From: Azospirillum oryzae
GTDB taxonomy: Bacteria; Pseudomonadota; Alphaproteobacteria; Azospirillales; Azospirillaceae
Reading direction: 5' to 3'
Length of the DNA stretch: 64,000 bases
Assembly (NCBI RefSeq): GCF_008364795.1
Contig: NZ_VTTM01000012.1
Location: 62,001-126,000, forward strand
The notes under the pieces were generated by a model that saw nothing but the letters and a program-made list of their open reading frames with translations, did no database searches and was not told where the DNA came from. Each line of letters begins with the position of its first letter. The stretch's first letter is position 1. This document shows, piece by piece, positions 61,461-64,000 of the stretch. A program made the translations under genes and the position numbers.

Positions 61461-63965
61461 TCATTCATCGACGTTGCGCGCCAGCACTTCGCGCTTGCCG
61501 GAGTGGTTGGGTTTGCTGACCACCCCTTCGGTCTCCATCCGCTCGATCAGGCGGGCGGCGGAGTTGTAGCCGATGCGGAGCTGGCGCTGGATGAAGCTGG
61601 TCGAGGCCTTGCGCTCGCGGCAGACCACAGCCACCGCCTTGTCGTAGAGGTCGTCGCCGGACCCGCCGCCGGTGCCGGGCAGGTTGCCGTCGTCGAAGGA
61701 CTCCTCGCCCTCCTCGTCCTCCAGGATGGCGTCGACATAGTTGGGCTCGCCCTGCGCCTTGAGGAACCTGACGATCTGTTCGACCTCGTGGTCGGAGACG
61801 AAGGGGCCGTGGACGCGGGTTATGCGGCCGCCGCCGGCCATATAGAGCATGTCGCCCTGGCCCAGCAGCTGTTCGGCGCCCTGTTCGCCCAGGATGGTGC
61901 GGCTGTCGATCTTGCTGGTGACCTGGAAGCTGATGCGGGTCGGGAAGTTGGCCTTGATGGTGCCGGTGATGACGTCGACCGACGGGCGCTGCGTCGCCAT
62001 GATCAGGTGAATGCCGGCGGCGCGGGCCATCTGGGCGAGGCGCTGGATCGCCGCTTCGATGTCCTTGCCGGCGACCAGCATCAGGTCGGCCATCTCGTCG
62101 ACGATGACCACGATGTAGGGCAACTCGGTCAGGTCGAGCGGCTGCTCCTCGAACAGCGGCTTGCCGGTGTCGGGGTCGAAGCCGGTCTGGACGCGGCGGG
62201 TCAGCGACTCGCCGCCCTCGCGCGCCTCGCGCAGGCGGGCGTTGTAGCCCTCGATGTTGCGCACGCCCAGCTTGGACATGTTGCGGTAGCGGTCCTCCAT
62301 CTCCCGCACCGTCCATTTCAGCGCGACCACCGCCTTCTTGGGGTCGGTGACGACGGGCGTCAGCAGATGGGGAATGCCCTCATAGACCGACAGTTCCAGC
62401 ATCTTGGGGTCGATCATGATGAAGCGGCAGCGCTCCGGCGGCAGCCGGTAGAGCAGCGACAGGATCATGGTGTTGATCGCCACCGACTTGCCCGAGCCGG
62501 TGGTGCCGGCGACCAGCAGATGGGGGAAGCGGGCGAGGTCGGCGACCACCGGCTGGCCGCCGATGTCCTTGCCGAGCGCCAGCGCCAGCTTGCCGCCATG
62601 CTTGTCGAAGCCTTCCGCCGCCATCAGCTCGCGCAGCAGCACGGTTTCGCGCTTGGCGTTCGGCAGCTCGACGCCGATGACGTTGCGGCCGGGCACCACG
62701 GCGACGCGCACCGACACCGCGCTCATCGAACGGGCGATGTCGTCGGCAAGGCCGATGACGCGGGACGATTTGGTGCCGGGGGCCGGTTCCAGCTCGTAGA
62801 GGGTGACGACCGGGCCGGGATGGACCTTCTGGATCTCGCCGCGCACGCCGAAGTCGGACAGAACGCCTTCCAACTGGCCGGCATTGCGCTGAAGCGCCGC
62901 CTCGTCCAGCTGCTCGCCGCGGATGCCGGTGGGCGGCACCTGCAGCAGGTCGAGCGGCGGCAACTCGTAGCCCGGCGGGCCGTCTTCCTCGCCCAGCGGC
63001 AGGCGGCTCTGGCGCGGGTCGGCCTTGGCCGCCTCGCGCTCCGACGCGGCGGATTTCGGCGGGGCGATGATCGGAACGGCGCGTACCGGCTTGTCGGCGG
63101 CGTTCGGGGCGGCAGCCGGGCCGGCGGACAGGGGAACCGGGCCGGCGTCGAGGCCGGCCGGCGGCAGCGGGGTCACCTGAACGGCCTCGTCGAAGCGCGG
63201 GCGATTGCGTTTCGGCGCATCGTCGCCGCGCAGCGCGTCGTCCACCGCGACCGAGGCGGCCTGCGCGGCAGTGCGGCCGTGGCGGCGCAGGACATCGACG
63301 CCGTTGCGGGCACCCTGGCGGATCATGCGCAGGCCGTTGACCGTGCCGCGGCCGAGCGAGCGGACGCTGGCGATCCATTCGCCGATGGTCAGACCGGCGG
63401 CCAGGAACAGCACCAGCCCGCCGCCGACGGCGGCGGCGGTCGCCACCATCGGTTCGGCCCCGAACAGGTTGCCGACCCCGCGCAGCAACACCTGACCGAT
63501 GCTGCCGCCGGGAAGCGGGGCGAGCGGATCGGTGGAGGCGTCGGTCAGGCCGGCCAGCGCCATCGACACCAGGAACACGCCCCACAGCGCCAGCACGGTG
63601 CGGAACAGCGGGTTGCCGAGCTTGCGCTGGGCACCCAGCCGCCACCCCCAGAACATCGGCACCAGCGCGATGACGAAGGCGGCCCAGCCCAGCGACTGGA
63701 TCAGCAGGTCGGCGGCATAGGCGCCGGGGAGGCCGAACAGGTTGTGCGTGCCGCCCGCCGTGGCGGGGACCGAATTCAGCGAGGCGTCATGCGGGTCGTA
63801 GCTGCCCAGCAGCACCATCAGCAGCAGGCCGAACAGGCCGAGCACGAACCCCATCGCCTCACGCGCGCGGGCGACGACGAAGGCGCGCATGGCGGGCGAG
63901 AAGAAGGGCGGCTTCTCCTGCCGGCCGCGGCCGGCGCGGATGCGGTCCTTCGTCGGTTCCTTCAT
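61461..63965 (-). CDS. ftsK: DNA translocase FtsK
   Basis: An 834-residue septal DNA pump. Four or so transmembrane helices lie in the first 190 residues, followed by a Pro/Ala-rich linker, the alpha and beta motor domains (Walker A GTTGSGKSVAINT near residue 490, Walker B IVVIVDEMADLML) and the C-terminal winged-helix gamma domain (SFIQRQLRIGYNSAARLIERME) that reads KOPS sites. It segregates chromosome termini and activates XerCD. The ATG at 63965 is 35 bases inside the window edge; nothing can be called beyond it. Confidence 0.95.
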   Translation of the reverse strand: MKEPTKDRIRAGRGRQEKPPFFSPAMRAFVVARAREAMGFVLGLFGLLLMVLLGSYDPHDASLNSVPATAGGTHNLFGLPGAYAADLLIQSLGWAAFVIALVPMFWGWRLGAQRKLGNPLFRTVLALWGVFLVSMALAGLTDASTDPLAPLPGGSIGQVLLRGVGNLFGAEPMVATAAAVGGGLVLFLAAGLTIGEWIASVRSLGRGTVNGLRMIRQGARNGVDVLRRHGRTAAQAASVAVDDALRGDDAPKRNRPRFDEAVQVTPLPPAGLDAGPVPLSAGPAAAPNAADKPVRAVPIIAPPKSAASEREAAKADPRQSRLPLGEEDGPPGYELPPLDLLQVPPTGIRGEQLDEAALQRNAGQLEGVLSDFGVRGEIQKVHPGPVVTLYELEPAPGTKSSRVIGLADDIARSMSAVSVRVAVVPGRNVIGVELPNAKRETVLLRELMAAEGFDKHGGKLALALGKDIGGQPVVADLARFPHLLVAGTTGSGKSVAINTMILSLLYRLPPERCRFIMIDPKMLELSVYEGIPHLLTPVVTDPKKAVVALKWTVREMEDRYRNMSKLGVRNIEGYNARLREAREGGESLTRRVQTGFDPDTGKPLFEEQPLDLTELPYIVVIVDEMADLMLVAGKDIEAAIQRLAQMARAAGIHLIMATQRPSVDVITGTIKANFPTRISFQVTSKIDSRTILGEQGAEQLLGQGDMLYMAGGGRITRVHGPFVSDHEVEQIVRFLKAQGEPNYVDAILEDEEGEESFDDGNLPGTGGGSGDDLYDKAVAVVCRERKASTSFIQRQLRIGYNSAARLIERMETEGVVSKPNHSGKREVLARNVDE

Positions 63966-64000
63966 GCCGTCGCGGGGCGCCCCCTTGCGCGGGCTGGGGG

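Overview
The window is a high-GC (roughly 68-70 %) chromosomal or chromid segment from an alphaproteobacterium. An Azospirillum-like rhizospheric organism fits best: isocitrate lyase with a divergent ScfR-type regulator, dense catabolic operons, an NHLM-type exporter and short palindromic intergenic repeats. This placement is inferred from gene families and style, not from a marker gene. No rRNA, tRNA, insertion sequence, phage gene or CRISPR array was seen.

Layout. 1-4.1 kb: the 3' end of a TRAP transporter gene and a large RTX protein with a DUF4347-like N-terminus. 4.2-10.4 kb (minus): reductive pyrimidine catabolism (preT, preA, an M20 amidohydrolase, rutR-like regulator, hydA). 10.7-12.7 kb: an ogt-type alkyltransferase and a divergent bdcA/bdcR pair with two matching operators. 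12.7-22.4 kb: hexuronate and unsaturated-uronate catabolism (uxaC-uxaA-DMT transporter-kdgK; kduI-kduD-kdgF), methylglyoxal synthase and two paralogous FadR-type GntR regulators. Four AT-rich operator-like sites tie these promoters together. 22.6-29.5 kb: an NHLM bacteriocin-type export cassette (HlyD-like adaptor, C39 peptidase-ABC, second ABC, cyclic-nucleotide-fold protein) with no visible precursor peptide. 29.7-33.6 kb (minus): an NMT1/THI5-like ABC importer whose upstream region shares a 34-nt element with preT. 34-45.6 kb: marC, then the phenylacetyl-CoA pathway operon paaABCDE-N-G-H-I-J-K (minus), headed by an FNR-like box. 46-50.4 kb: chemoreceptor, DJ-1/PfpI-like protein and aceA. 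50.7-57.6 kb: ScfR-type regulator, ferredoxin reductase, GH17 membrane protein, LysE exporter and an HD-GYP response regulator. 57.6-64 kb: dapB, znuA with divergent znuCB and a Zur box, a candidate 24-residue peptide gene, and ftsK.

How the genes work together. Pectin-derived galacturonate (UxaC, UxaA) and unsaturated uronates (KdgF, KduI, KduD) converge on 2-keto-3-deoxygluconate, which KdgK phosphorylates; altronate oxidoreductase and KDPG aldolase are not in the window. Uracil/thymine is reduced by PreTA, opened by HydA and decarbamoylated by the M20 enzyme; the shared promoter element suggests the ABC importer at 30-33 kb supplies a pyrimidine-like substrate. Phenylacetate is activated by PaaK, epoxidised by PaaABCE, isomerised by PaaG, and oxidised through PaaN, PaaH and PaaJ. 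The acetyl-CoA made there can enter the glyoxylate shunt via AceA.

The most interesting non-coding signals are the shared hexuronate operator/promoter architecture, the 34-nt element common to preT and the ABC importer, the bdc operator pair, the Zur box abutting the znuC start codon, and the repeated TGTAAA motifs between aceA and its probable regulator.
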